Source: Plectrocnemia conspersa
Lineage: Eukaryota > Arthropoda > Insecta > Trichoptera > Polycentropodidae
Assembly: GCA_009617715.1 (NCBI GenBank)
Contig: VTFK01000045.1
Location: 372,001-436,000, forward strand
Length of the DNA: 64,000 nt
Direction: 5' to 3'
The notes beneath the pieces were generated by a model that saw only the letters and a list, made by a program, of their open reading frames with translations, was not told the DNA's origin and did no database searches. A program made the translations under genes and the position numbers. Of this stretch, positions 47,444 to 59,126 are shown piece after piece (position 1 is the first letter of the stretch; each line of letters opens with the position of its first letter).

Positions 47444-50400
47444 ATGTTGAACGATGGCGAAGAAAGAATTTGTCGACTTTGTCTTGGCCGTCAAGCAACA
47501 CATCCTATATTTGTCGAAGATTCTTTAATAATTGAAAAAATACAATCATGTTGCCCATTGCAGGTACGTTTTATTTATTATTTACGCGTGTTTTGTATAG
47601 GAATAGTATTTATGTTATATGATTTCAGATGTATCAAAATGACGGACTACCGGATCACGTTTGCGAAGAATGCCTTAACACATTAGACTTGGTAATCACT
47701 TTTAGGAATCAATGCGAAGAAAACGACAAATTACTTCGCGAAGGCTTCGCCGACGTCAAACCAGTCAAATGCGAAGTCGAAATTCTCAAAGAAGAATACG
47801 ACCATAACGACGAACAAGATCATAACGATGTAGACCTATCAAATTATTCCGAAGAAGAGCCTGACGAAGATGATCGATCGGATGATATGTTCGAAATGCC
47901 CAAAAAGAAATCGAGAAGAACGCGCAGCAGTAAAATTATAAAAATAACAAGCGAATCTTCAGAAATTAGATGCGTGCAGAAACGCGGACGAAAAAAGAAA
48001 ATAACTGATGACAATCAGGGTGGTTTATGTCCGTTCTGCGGAAAGACTTTTCTAAAAATCTCAACCCTGAATGTTCACCTGCGATTACACACGGTCGATA
48101 AGACGCACTCGTGTACCAAATGTGCAAAGTCGTTCCGAGAATTGAGATTGCTGAAAGACCACGAAAAGACACACTTGAACATTAAAGATTATCCATGCGA
48201 AGAATGTGGAAAGTTATTTGCAACCAAAAACTCAGCTAAAAAACACTTAGAAGCTGTTCATCGTAAATCAAAATATGTATTTTGCAAGTTATGCAACAAG
48301 AAGCTGGCTTCTTCTCGCAGTCTCAAAGTAATTTTATACAATTAATCATTAGGTTGTCTCAAATATCTATAAATATATATAATATATGCATATACAGGTA
48401 AATCAAAATATTCTATCAATAAAAATGTAACAATGTGGACTAATTAAAAAGTTTTTATATCAAATATACACTAAATAAAATAAAATTAACCACTTTACCC
48501 TTTTACACGCACGGGCGCGTTCAAAATGTTTTTGGCGTTAGACGCATGCACGCACGGGCGCGTGTGAACTCTATATTAAAAAAAAAACGCGCTGCGTAAT
48601 ACCTTGCGTTACTACGCATTCTCTCATATGTGCGTTTGTATCCAAGACATTTGATCCTCATAAATAAAATAAAAACAAATGACACTTTACGACAGGGGTG
48701 GCCAACCCGCGGCTTGCTTTGAACATTTTTATTTATATATTTTTTATATTTAATTTTTAGTGTTATATATTTTTTTACAATTAACGTTTAGTATAATTAT
48801 TATTATATTATCTATGTTTACATGTAAGAATAATAGTAAATACAATAATAATAACTCATTACGTTTTAATTTTTCACTCCAAAAAATGTCTAATGTATCA
48901 TAATCTAATATGGGGATATATAATTTTATATGTGGCTCACATTTCCGTAATGATGCATTTTCAAAGTGGGTGCAAGATCATTTGGGTTGGCTACTCCTGC
49001 TTTACGATGCTAGTATTTTTTTTACACGTTTCTATCTATGCATTCTCTCACATGTGCATTTATATTGAAGACATTTACCCCTCATAAATCAAATAAAAAA
49101 TATGACACTTTACGATGCTAGTATTTATTTTACACGATCAGATTGCTATCATTTCACCCACTTCCATGAACTGCGGAAATTATCAAAGACAATTCGAATA
49201 TATTTGCTTTATTTCTGGATGTCATCATAAATTAGGTAACAAAACAGAAACTGTAAGTTTTAAATATTTTCTCAGAGGATCTATTCATTCAGAACTGCGT
49301 ATTACAACCAGATGGTAAAATATATTCGTGTAAATTCCACAAAAATTAGATCCAAAATTTAGTTTGTTTGACGCGAATACCATTGTCCAGAATGCATGGC
49401 TGCTTTATGCGTTACACCTTGTTTCAAAAATCACCATACTGTATTATAAGGTAATTTTTTTTTATTTGACAACAAACATTACGTAACATACACACACATA
49501 CATATGTATTTCTATGTTATGTTTAGAGTTTGAATGAAAAAAAACAGCAAAGGAGGCAACTTTTAATTTTTATTAATTTAAAAAAAAAAATTTAAAAGTG
49601 TAATAATAATAATAATTATGAATAAATAATTTTAAACTGATTTTTTTCATCATTCTCATAACACATCGCATAATAAATCGCAATAAAAGAAGGTGATTAT
49701 TTTTGACCATTTTTTAAAATAATCCCGAGGATGAAGTGGTTAATATACAATTGTTTTAGTTCAAAAAATATTATTTTAGCACATTACCGACAGGAAGCTA
49801 AATAACACATATTGTTAAGCCAATATTTTGGCTTTGCGCTTAAATTTAATTCATTGCCTTTTTATTACTTCTTTATTTTAATCACTTAAAATTTAAGCTT
49901 TTTCAGCTCCGTCAGCAATATTTTGCTGATGTACTGTTATATTTAATATAAGTAAGTACCACTGATAATTTTATTTACTTTTTTTGATAATTAGTAGAAC
50001 TCCGAAAATTAATAATGATACTTTAAATTCCATAGAAGTTAGATCTTAGTAAAACTTAAGGAATTATCAGTAGAACTTGATTGTCCATAGTCGTTAGCTC
50101 AAGATCTTTTAAAAAGGCTCAATAAATAATAGATAGGAAATTTGGATTTTTGTATGACCTTACACCGTCCCTGAGCAACGAATAACTATTCATTGCTACT
50201 GTTTAAACCTGCAGATTAAAAAATATTAACAATAACTAATTTATTTATTTAAGATAATATAAGTCGAGATAACGATGATAAAAATTTGCAACCTTGTGAG
50301 ACAACCTTAAAAAACTTCATTATTATTATAAAATTAAACATCTAATTGTGTAATGTTTCATTTTTAGGGTCATATGAAAACGCACACTGGTGAGAAAGAA

Positions 50401-50661
50401 TTCGAATGCGACGTTTGTGAACAGAGTTTCGCCTTCAAATGCAGTCTTGTTGTCCATCTGAGATGTCACACGGGAGAAAAGCCATATAGGTGCAAATACT
50501 GCGGCTCTCGATTCGCTGCGCTTAAAACAATCAAAGAACACGAACGGTTGCACACCGGCGAAACGCCATACATATGTCCGGTGTGTTCGAAGGGATTCTC
50601 GCAAAAGTCAAATATGAAGAGTCATTTCCGTAACAATCACAAAGGCGTCGAACTAACGTAG
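47444..50661 (+). CDS. ZAD-domain C2H2 zinc-finger protein, 3 exons, 370 aa
   Basis: Probable nuclear DNA-binding transcription factor of the insect ZAD-C2H2 class. Exons: 47444-47563, 47629-48327 and 50368-50661, all GT-AG and all phase 0. The N-terminus is a ZAD dimerisation domain with zinc ligands in CRLC (C10, C13) and VCEEC (C52, C55). Then come a strongly acidic linker (about 95-127), a basic patch PKKKSRRTRSSK (131-142, likely nuclear signal) and KRGRKKK (158-164, AT-hook-like). Seven C2H2 fingers follow, starting near residues 174, 202, 230, 259, 287, 315 and 343; the later ones are joined by typical TGEK-type linkers. Intron 2 cuts finger 4 between its Cys and His pairs; joining SLK to GHMKTH restores exact C-X2-C-X12-H-X3-H spacing, which confirms the splice. 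ZAD proteins diverge quickly, so neither orthologue nor target sequence can be named. Confidence 0.93.
48615..49134. repeat. tandem duplication interrupted by the hAT MITE
   Basis: The block GCATTCTCTCATATGTGCG ... CTTTACGATGCTAGTATTT occurs at about 48617-48692, resuming at 49000-49024, and again at about 49038-49134, with scattered differences. The MITE splits only the first copy, so the duplication is older than the insertion. Confidence 0.8.
48693..48999. mobile_element. hAT-type MITE with 8-bp target-site duplication
   Basis: Starts CAGGGGTGGCCAACCC and ends with the inverted partner GGGTTGGCTACTCCTG. It is flanked on both sides by the perfect 8-bp duplication CTTTACGA (48685-48692 and 49000-49007). 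CAGGGGTGGCCAACC-type ends plus 8-bp duplications are characteristic of hAT transposons. There is no transposase inside, so it is non-autonomous. Confidence 0.88.
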
Positions 50662-50840
50662 AAAATTAAATATTGATTATTATGCCAATTTTCCCATTGT
50701 TTTGTATGGTTCGTCTACTAATCCGTATTTCAATTCTAACTAACTAAAGAGGCAACCATACTAGCAAGTGAAGCTTACAGGGTTTTTAAAAATAATAATT
50801 TAGACAGCCTTAAAAATTATATTATATTAATTCAAGCCTC

Positions 50841-50846
50841 AATAAA
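50841..50846 (+). terminator. candidate poly(A) signal of the zinc-finger gene
   Basis: AATAAA about 180 bases after the TAG stop, ahead of the antisense LINE remnant that begins near 50900. Confidence 0.4.
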
Positions 50847-50899
50847 TAATTATTGTATTATGTCATGAATGAAGCGAGTAGCGGAGCGATTGGCGTATT

Positions 50900-52060
50900 T
50901 ATTTTTAATCGAAGAACTCATCCTATTTGCGAACATTACGTTCGACCTTTCTCATTGCGAGTTTATGAGCTTGATTAGTACTCTATGAGGCGATGGCAGA
51001 GTTTACTTCTATTGCCGCTATCATATGCTGTTTTGAAGTCCACATTACATGCACTCATGTACTTTTTCTAATATCTCGTAGTGAGTGAATATGCGTGAAT
51101 CCTGCATTTATTTTCATAGTCCTCTTGGCTACTATCTGCGCAATGACTGTAGCGTATTTTTGTATGCCAATTTTTTATTGGTTCGTTATTTGCGCACATT
51201 CTTCATTGAACCAATCCAATTTTCTCCACGGGTGTATCTTTCCGACTGCTTTTTCTACTGCTTGATTTATTGCATTTTGCCATTGGATCCACTGTTCTTT
51301 TATTGCGGTATTTGGCTTTCCGTTTGAGTTTCTAGCATATGAGTTCAGTTCCCTAGTGTACGCCTTTTAAACATCTGGAAGTTTCAGGTGATTCATATTG
51401 AATTTATGGTTACAAGGGTGAGGCCTTTTATTTGTGGTTGATATTCGAGCTCGTACCATTGCGATTACTAGCACGTGATTAGAATCTATGTTAGCTCCTC
51501 TATATCTTATTATATCCAAAAGGTTAGAGCGGTGCTTTGAAGATATCTATCTGATTTCAAGTATTTCTATCTGGCACACCCCATTTCCCTTTGTGGATGT
51601 CCTAATGTAGAAATATACTTCCTTCAACTAATATATTAGTATATATGATCAACCTGATGCCATTATCACTATAGACTATTTGCCAATTCTCGGCTGAACA
51701 AATTGTTCTTAACCTATTTTACCATTCATATCACTCAGTATGCTTCACGGCTACGAAGTCTATGACCCTTCACCCTTCCAGACACCAGGAATCCAATTCC
51801 GAACATATGATGCTGAGGGTGACAACTATAAATTGCAGTCTTTTATTTCTAAAATACCATTTCCTATCCATCGGATTTCTTTTAATGCTGTGATGTCTGC
51901 TTTATATATGTTGAGTATATCCGTTAACATTTACAATGCTCTAGGTTTGTAGTGTTCACACGTTCCAAGTACAAATTCAAATCCTTCACTCGTTTTGCCA
52001 TATTCGTTTCTCTAGGTCGTCATAGAATCAGTCCGGCTGTATACCTTCTTTAAGATTTCG
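50900..52060 (-). mobile_element. decayed RTE-like (BovB-type endonuclease) LINE
   Basis: Reading the - strand from about 52000, in broken frames: ADITALKEIRWIGNG, the endonuclease core after the WNVRTL-type start; then GKIG and IGK-S; HKG; and GANIDSNHVLVIAMVRARIS (about 51440-51500). Further down come EQWIQWQNAINQAVEKAVGK, WFNEECAQI (about 51215) and an RT start resembling VDFKTAYDS (about 51020). This order matches the RTE/BovB endonuclease that also occurs in CFDP2-like proteins. Stops and frameshifts are abundant. Confidence 0.72.
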
Positions 52061-53490
52061 TAACATTTGTTATTTTATGGGATAGGACTGTTGTTTTCTC
52101 CATTAACCCCGACCGTATTGTCCAAAAGGATTGGGTACTCAATCTTCAATATAGTTTCCAGGATCTACCACTAGGAGGTATAGATAGGACCTGATCAGGC
52201 ACAGGCTATGTGATTCCATCTTGATCAAGCATTATGTGTTGTGCAAATCAGTCCATTTAGATCCCGATCTCCACATTCACGTAATATAATTTTCAAGCTG
52301 TCTAAATTAATATTAAAAGAAAACACTGCAGGCTTTGTATGGTTGCTTTGTTAGCACACCCATTAATTTACCGCCATCAATTTTTGAGTTTATTTATTTT
52401 ATCTCATAATAATCTAAGGAATTGATATTATGATACTTATAATATACACTTTTTTACACAATTTAAATTTATTATTTAAAAGTAATTTAAGAGATGGAAA
52501 CGTTTTAGTTTATAAAATCATATATGTACTAATGAATTAAAAGTACAACTTTATACAAAAATTTAATACTAATTTACATATTTAGCTGAAAACCTAGTCT
52601 TATGTTTGAAATATGGTAAATCTCCATCAAATTGATCTTTATTTGTTTGCCCTAAAATATTTTTTGTGTAGTCTTTCTGTGTGAAATGCGACATAAAATT
52701 TATATATCAGTCCTAGTATCTTTATTTATTCTACAATATTTCATTGTTAGTTATCGCACTCTTCTGATTGGTTTAAGATTTTTGCCAAAATAATCAGTTC
52801 AACTTGTGTAGTAATTTTGGTTCGAAACAAATACAAAGAACACTGGGTTTACAAGTAAGACATTTACAGCTGCCTGACAGCGACTGACGGTCTGCACAGT
52901 CTGGAAAATTATTTTTAGATATTTTATTATTGCTTATTTAAATGAGTTTTTTTTATCAATGTTTTATGTTCATACTTATCCTTCGTCTTTTAAATTCTTT
53001 ATCTAATAAAATATTTTTTCCTCGAAAACTAACAAATTGAATAGTACTTATCGAAAAGAATGTTCAATGGTACCTGGCAAATTTGATTCATTATTTTGTC
53101 ATATAGTTGCAGTATTTAAAAAAAAAACTTTTTTACCATAAATTTTATATTTTATAATTAAATTTTATTAAAAAAATAGTATGTACTATTACTATTGCAA
53201 TATATACTCAAATGGTGATAATACTTTTGTTAATTAATATTACGTTTGAATATTTTTATGTTGCGACGTGAAAATATTATATATATAATACATATGTATA
53301 TTGATTGTTAAAATTATTATTTTTAATATAAAATGTGTTTTATTATCTTTATATTTCTTAAGCTTATATTTAATACCATTTACTTTTACATTGGGAACAT
53401 TCCTTTTATTCCGCACCTAGTACACATTAAAAAAACTTTGCATCAATTTAATCAACAATACCAGTGACCAGCTAAATCAAAAGGGCGTAC
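52061..53490. other. gene-free; possible LINE 5' end then AT-rich DNA
   Basis: Positions 52061-52300 keep the composition of the LINE and may be its 5' end. From 52300 on there is AT-rich sequence with a modest G+C-richer patch near 52,850-52,910 and nothing recognisable. Confidence 0.45.
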
Positions 53491-54480
53491 TTAATAATAA
53501 GCGTATATTAAAATTATCATTATATATTCTAGACCAGTAGTGAACAACATCAAAATAATAATGAGATGATTAGCATTGTTTTTGATCAACAATTTATTCA
53601 ATATCCGCTGGTATCGAAGATATTTCAACTCATGTACAGTTTTATGCGTTTCATCACCAAGGCGATTTCGATGCTGGTGTTTAATAATTTTCATTTTGGA
53701 AAACAGTTGCTCGCAGAGGTAAGTACTTCCAAATAAACTTACCATTTGCATGGTTAGATACCAATGGTAAATAATGTTTGTAAAAATCAAGAAAATTGTC
53801 GTTTTGCAATTTATTTTTCAATTCGGTTCTACATATATTGTAGATCAATTACGATCATTTGAACTTTTTAAAGTGTTTTTTCAATATCTTTTTAGATGGT
53901 ATTTCTTGCTAGTTCTTCGATTTAATTAAAACTGGAACCCTTTTCTCTCAAAAAAATAAAGTTGTACTGTGTCGCTAATATCACAACATTAATCCTAATT
54001 CGCCCTTTTAAATTTAATTCTATATCGTTTGAGAGATCGTCAATTCTTGCAATTGTAAACCGAGATAAACTAATTTTTGAGATCGTTTTTTATTCTAGGA
54101 AAGCAACATGTGTTATGGCTTCTAAACAATATTTTATTAATTCTTCATCAGAACATATTCTTTTTGCTAAAATTTTACTAACAATATATCTTGCATTAAC
54201 TGTTGTATCAAGCAATGATGAGGCCGTTTTAAAAATATTTCTTTTTCGCTTCAGACTTTTTTGCAACTCATTTAATTTGTCTTTCCACAATTGTCTTTCT
54301 ATTTCTTTTGAATAATATTTAGTTTTGTAATGGCGCTTGATATATTATTCTTTAAAAACAGATATTTTTCTGAGCATATCAAACAAACAGCATTGTCTCG
54401 CAATTCTTATAATATAATACACGTTATAAATACTGTAGTACTTAACAATTTGTACATATGTGAACTTATCTATAAATTGC
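53491..54480 (-). pseudogene. hAT transposase remnant (GTF2IRD2/ZBED-like), internally deleted
   Basis: Three parts on the - strand. About 54300-54390: LRKISVFKE, stop, YIKRHYKTKYYSKE, a BED-type zinc-finger end with an in-frame stop. 54290-54090: KSLKRKRNIFKTASSL and ARYIVSKILAKRICSDEELI, the region that follows the finger in this hAT group. 53790-53491: MQMVSLFGSTYLCEQLFSKM, the C-terminal hAT dimerisation motif. Only some 300 bases separate the last two, so the catalytic core is deleted. A dead copy. Confidence 0.7.
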
Positions 54481-54539
54481 AGCATGCCGAAGACAATCAC
54501 CTGTTTTTGTCTTCTCTCCATTGAATATCATTATGATTT

Positions 54540-55400
54540 ATTTTTATTTGGTTTTCCTAGATTTTCTTAATCTCGCTGATGAATATCATGATTAATAATT
54601 AAATAAAATTGAACTAGATCGTGACATCTATTGATTTTAGGCTGTAATAATAGTTGAAAACCAATCAAATATATGTCACTGATTTACAGACTTTGAATTC
54701 AGTCTGATGTCTCACTACCTACTTTCATCTCATTTTGCAACGGAAGATTTGCAATAAATAAATCACTCTTCAATTCGGACTGACACTTTCAGAGTTGTGC
54801 CTTGGCAGCCGAGCAGCAATCCAGCTTCAATCTATCTAAAGCAGTGGCTTCCAGCCTGTTGGGTATATGTATTAACCTAATATTTAAACACTAAAACGAA
54901 TGTTTTCCAGTTTTAACTCTTTAAATAGCCGCAAGATGTAACACAGCAAAATATCATGAAGTTTATCTCACTTTCAAAGAATAATTAATTTAAATATTTT
55001 GTTTTTTACATCATAAAATATTTTATATTTTTCCTTAATTTATCTAATCTTTTTAAAACAATATCCTCTTGTAATCTAGAAAATGGTTATGAACCAGGAG
55101 CTTGCACTTAATTTTAAAGTATGTATTTTCCTGTTCTCCCAATTTTGTAATAAATGTGTATAAAATAATCTATCGCAGAGCATGTATAATACTTTATATG
55201 CGGATTAGTAGAGTAATCCCTCGAAATTGCACACAAAAATATCTAGTACAACGAAAGGGTTAAGGATGCCGCGTGTTACTTAAGATTTAAATTTGTTCCA
55301 AGAGCTATTTATATTTTTGTAGAACTGTAACTATTCCAACAGATTGAACTGCATGTTTTTATGTTCATATTAAAAAATAATACACACAATAAATTACATG
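54540..55400. other. gene-free DNA
   Basis: Mostly AT-rich. A hAT-like solitary end CAGTGGCTTCCAGCCTG is seen near 54842, and the CCTAGATTTTCTTAATC word near 54557. No gene recognised. The Atg3 3' end lies to the right. Confidence 0.45.
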
Positions 55401-55414
55401 TCATTAATTTGAGC

Positions 55415-55420
55415 TTTATT
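55415..55420 (-). terminator. candidate poly(A) signal of Atg3
   Basis: AATAAA on the - strand about 175 bases past the Atg3 stop codon. A second AATAAA reads at 55444-55439 on the same strand. Confidence 0.4.
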
Positions 55421-55595
55421 TTAAGAAATTACAACACTTTTATTATAAATATGTAATAATATATTAACTTCAATAGCCACAAAGCCAAATAATATTTAAA
55501 TTGGCAATAAAGATAGTGACGTATTATTATTTAGCAAAAGAAAATAATCCATAATTGATTTTAAATGCAAAATGGCATGCTCAAAATGAGTATTT

Positions 55596-57153
55596 TCACA
55601 TTGTAAAGTTTTGAGTGAAATCGTATTCTATTGTGGGAATGACCGTTTGAACAAATTTGAGAAAAACTATGAGGTATGAGTGTACCCCTAATTCGCCGCC
55701 GCTTTCCATCACAGTCTCTATGATCTTCTTCATAACTTCAGCATGCCTGTAAATTTATTTTTATATAAGTTTTAACTTTAATAGTATGTATCATTTGTTT
55801 AAACTTAATTTAAAATACCTGCAAGGATGTACAGATGCCATACTTGGTCCTGGCAAATGCGGATGAGACTCCATTGTAACAGTTTTCTTAGCATGATCTT
55901 GCGAAACATCTTCATACATTTGTTCGACAGAAAGTGGTGAACGTTTCTAATATAAAAAAAATATTTGTGATATTTAGATTGTATATTTAATTATTAAAGA
56001 AGATATTTAGTACCTCATCGTAACCTATTAACCACAATCTTGGCGTTTGATAATATTTATCGTATGTTATATGTAGATCGTATGTTCTTGTGTGTACTAT
56101 TTCGCCCCCGTCTTGTTTTCCGGAAGACGATGCTTTGGCAGGACTTTTCTTTTGCGTCAAAGCTGTAGACTAAAATTACATCATCAATTAAATTATTTCA
56201 AATGTACGTAAATAATAATTTAATTTTAAAACTGACCGGATCTACTTCATCAAGTAAGCCGCTCTGCTGAAATGCTTCCATATCTTCAGCTTCACCCTCT
56301 TCATCCTCACCGCTCGAATTACCATCGGTGTTTTCTTCAACATCTGAATCACCAGTTGCGCTTTCCAAAGTCATTTCGCAAACCTAAAATTAATAAAATT
56401 GACGATTCAGACCTGTTTTCCATCGCTAACAACACTGATTTAGGTTAACTTTAACTTCTATTGAATTGAAGATACCGACGAAGGGCTATTTCATTATTTT
56501 ATTGCTATATGAAGCAAACATCGTTGATAATTATAATGGTCCATTTATATAATTGATTTACCTTCTCTTCTACACTCAAAGCACCAGAGTTATCAAAATG
56601 ATGGGTGTCTACCCAACCTCCCTCGGAATCCTGTTCATCTTCTATGATCTTCTCGTTGTCTTCGCAATATTCCATCTAAATTAAATAATGTGTAATGTGT
56701 ATAATAATTATCTGTGGTGTGTATTGTATTATTCATACCTGTTTGCACCTCCGATAGCATGGAACGTTTTTTGTTATGAGAAATTGCCGTTCGGAGGGTA
56801 GATAACTTTTGATTCTGGCCTCATCTCCAGTCGCCCATTGCCACGTGGGACAGTGATGCACCAAATGATCACCGGCGACCACAAATTCTTCGGGTGTCAG
56901 AACTCCAGTTTCGCGGAATTTTGACTCCTGTTAAAATCATACTGATCATCAAAGTTGCTTGTAATAACAAATGAATACTTGGCATCTAGTGATAATTTGT
57001 TAAAATATTAATTAAATATCATCAATATTCATATAGGTTAACCGACTTTTTGGTGGTCTAAATTATATACTAATATAAAACCTTGAGCACTGGAGTGAGA
57101 TATTCGGCAACGCCAAGGGCCGTTCCTTTGACTGTGTTAATTACGCTGTGCAT
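55596..57153 (-). CDS. Atg3: Atg3, E2-like Atg8-PE conjugating enzyme, 7 exons, 318 aa
   Basis: Cytosolic E2-like enzyme that takes Atg8/LC3 from Atg7 and transfers it to phosphatidylethanolamine during autophagosome formation. Exons, 5' to 3' on the - strand: 57153-57082, 56927-56739, 56675-56562, 56383-56237, 56169-56014, 55946-55819 and 55746-55596. All junctions are GT-AG, introns are short (61-178 bases), and the frame is continuous from Met to TGA. Family hallmarks: N-terminal amphipathic [18 protein letters not shown], then [19 protein letters not shown] with TWQWATGDE, an acidic variable insert (about 140-165), [20 protein letters not shown], and the catalytic Cys268 in [12 protein letters not shown]. 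The conserved C-terminus is [19 protein letters not shown] with a terminal Met. Length matches the family (human about 314). No defects seen. Confidence 0.97.
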
Positions 57154-57416
57154 TTTAACTGCTGCTGTCAAACGCGCGGCTGTCAGAAACGCGCTTGACA
57201 AACGTCAACTAATAAAATGCACCGTTGCCAATTCTACAAGTCAATACTATTGTAAGCGCTAACGCGACGCTACATGGCTACTCATGTGCTAATATGAAAA
57301 ACAATGAAAACAAATAATATTTTATAAAATACTATACAAAAATTGTCTTTCTTGGTAGTCTACGTATAATGGATAAAAAATATTAATATTATATTTTAAT
57401 CGATAATAAATTATAT
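57154..57416 (-). promoter_or_regulatory. Atg3 5' flank
   Basis: About 260 bases between the Atg3 start codon and the first copy of the local repeat. The first 100 bases are G+C-richer and carry repeated TGTCA/TGACA-like words and a GCCAAC-like box. No TATA box or clear initiator stands out. The promoter presumably lies here because older repeats fill the sequence further upstream. Confidence 0.35.
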
Positions 57417-57597
57417 TGTGGGGCCTATTTATATTTATATATAGATATTTGTTATAGCCAAAACATGGCGGCACTAGGGTAACAGTGGCGTGATTGTTTC
57501 GTCGCGCGCTCGCGCCCCGTATATTTACTAACATGTAACAACTTTATATCGCAATAAATTACTACTACAGCGGCTCAATCGCCAAAATATAATTTTT
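57417..57597 (+). repeat. local repeat family, copy a
   Basis: Reads GGGGCC..TTGTTATAGCCAAAAC, GGCGGCACT-GGGTAACA-TGGCGTGA, and after a variable middle GCAATAAATTACTACTACAG and CGGCTCAATC. It is shortened at the far end compared with the other copies. Confidence 0.8.
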
Positions 57598-57710
57598 CAT
57601 AATATTATTCTTGTGAGCTAGTGTTATACAGATATTTTTAATAAAATTGGCTTATCATATAGTTATTTTCAAAAATTGTACAATTAAATTACAATCATAG
57701 TTTGTTGTTT

Positions 57711-57921
57711 AGGGACAGTGATGGTGACGGGTGGCAATTAGACACAGATTGAGCCGCTGCAGTAATATTTTATTGATGATACTTGTTTACATTACAAAAA
57801 AGGGCGCGCGCACGCGACTGAACTCTTGCAAGCTTGCCGGTAGAGAAGGAGAAAACCGTCACGCCAATGCTACTCCAGTGCCGACCAGTTTTGGCCATAA
57901 CAAATCTAAATTGGCCCCCAT
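57711..57921 (-). repeat. local repeat family, copy b
   Basis: Inverted relative to copy a. On the - strand: TGGGGGCCAATTTAGATTTG, TTATGGCCAAAACTGG, a variable middle, then CAATAAAATATTACTGCAGC, GGCTCAATCTGTGTCTAATT and GCCACCCGTCACCATC. Confidence 0.85.
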
Positions 57922-57945
57922 AGTTGTAATATTTGTTAATTATTA

Positions 57946-57999
57946 AGTGACCATATTCTGAAAATATCAAAGGAGGACACTAAGAAAAAAATGGTTGTG
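57946..57999 (+). repeat. short repeat GTGACCA..AGGACA, copy 1
   Basis: AAGTGACCATATTCTGAAAA..CAAAGGAGGACAC is matched at 61251-61302 by AAGGTGATCAGATTTTGAAA..CAAAAGAGGACAG. Both continue into A-rich AAAAAAATGG. An unclassified dispersed repeat end. Confidence 0.6.
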
Positions 58000-58350
58000 G
58001 AGGGCTATTTGTGTATTAACCATTTAAACTCGGAAATCTACTTAAGTCACCCAATTGCTTTTTTTATCTCTTTACGCAAAAAATCAGTAAAAAAAAAGGT
58101 TTTCAAGAAAAAACTTTTTTGTGAATAAACATAAAATATCATTTTAAATAAATAAAAATTAAAAATCAGAACATTTAAACACAGTATCAAAGTAAAATTT
58201 GCATTTTCCAAAAAAACAATTAAATAATATTTTTAATTAACGCGTCCAAAAGGTTAATATGGCTGGGCTATAATAATCAGTCACCCCAAAAAACGTGCTA
58301 TGTCTTAAAAAATCGTGAAAATATAAATAAAAAACAGATCGAGGTTGTAT
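58000..58350. other. AT-rich spacer between repeat copies b and c
   Basis: Poly-A/T-rich, with no feature recognised. Confidence 0.6.
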
Positions 58351-58571
58351 AAAGTTTAGAGACGGTGATGGTAGCGGGTGGCAATTATACACAGATTAAG
58401 CCGCTGCAGTAGTATTTTTATTGAAGATATAAGCTGCTTACATTGTAAAAGGGCGGACGCGAGACGATGCGTCCGAACGCCCGGAAGATTGCCCGTGTAG
58501 AGAGATATTTGATATTACTACTCAAGTGAGGACCAGTTTTGGCCATAACAAATCTAAATCGCCCCCCCATA
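58351..58571 (-). repeat. local repeat family, copy c
   Basis: On the - strand starts TGGGGGGGCGATTTAGATTT, GTTATGGCCAAAACTGG, and ends with GCGGCTTAATCTGTGTATAA and TTGCCACCCGCTACCATC. It abuts the Tc1 transposase remnant at its GGGGG end. Confidence 0.85.
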
Positions 58572-58595
58572 AAAGTATTAATTTTAAGCTTATTT

Positions 58596-59111
58596 TTATA
58601 ATTTAGTTGGCCCACCCTTAGCTTTAACTAAGTTTGCAACCCTTTATGGCATACTGTCAACTAATGACTTGCAGGAGAACGAAGTCTATTTTTTTCATTC
58701 CATCTGCAATTTTTCTCGCAGCTCAATTTTAGATTTGCAATTATGTTGGAAAATCTTTTTTTTTATTTTTGCTTATAATTGCACTATAGGATTAAAGTCT
58801 GGTGAATATTTGAAACAAACCCTGATTTTTCACGAAGTATGGCACGGAGCGTTGTTTTGCTGAAATCGATGATAGCGTGGTCTGTGCTTGGAAATACTTT
58901 CCTGTAGGAATCCCTTAAAGTGGATTCTAATATTGATATCACTATTCATACTACCCTCGCAAATGTGCAGGTTTCCTACCCCTATTGCTGCCATGTAACC
59001 CCAGACCATAACACTTCCGACAAAGTATTTGGCTTTAGGTACTACATAATCAGCTAAATATTCTTTGACACACGTATACAATACTAGGGGTCCTAAAAAC
59101 ATAAAAAACAT
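58596..59111 (-). pseudogene. Tc1-like transposase C-terminal half, catalytically dead
   Basis: The - strand gives SVMVWGYMAAIGVGNLHICE, then HRFQQNNAPCHTS, then SPDFNPIVQL followed by a stop where Tc1 has W, and the C-terminus KSLVDSMP..RVANLVKAKGGPTKL-stop (58598-58596). Two of the three catalytic acids can be checked. The second Asp, in QQD, is Asn, and the Glu of SPDLNPIE is replaced by Val. The N-terminal half, with the DNA-binding domain and first Asp, is absent. Confidence 0.88.
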
Positions 59112-59126
59112 TGAAAAATGTATTTT

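Larger units (their letters stand above)
48328..50367 (+). other. intron 2 of the ZAD zinc-finger gene (2.0 kb)
   Basis: Begins GTAATT and ends TTTTTAG. It carries a pair of G+C-rich direct repeats with ACGCACGGGCGCGT (about 48505-48570), a tandem duplication of about 100 bases (near 48615-49134) and a 307-bp hAT-type MITE inserted in its first copy. The rest (49135-50367) is plain AT-rich sequence. Confidence 0.85.

Noticed and set aside
54840..54870. CAGTGGCTTCC hAT-like end as a partner of the 53.5-54.5 kb transposase remnant
   Set aside because: It reads in the direction of an element lying to its right, so it cannot be the right end of that remnant; no partner was found.
57322..57970. 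Several 60-75-codon frames on both strands
   Set aside because: They are translations of local repeat copies a and b, not genes.
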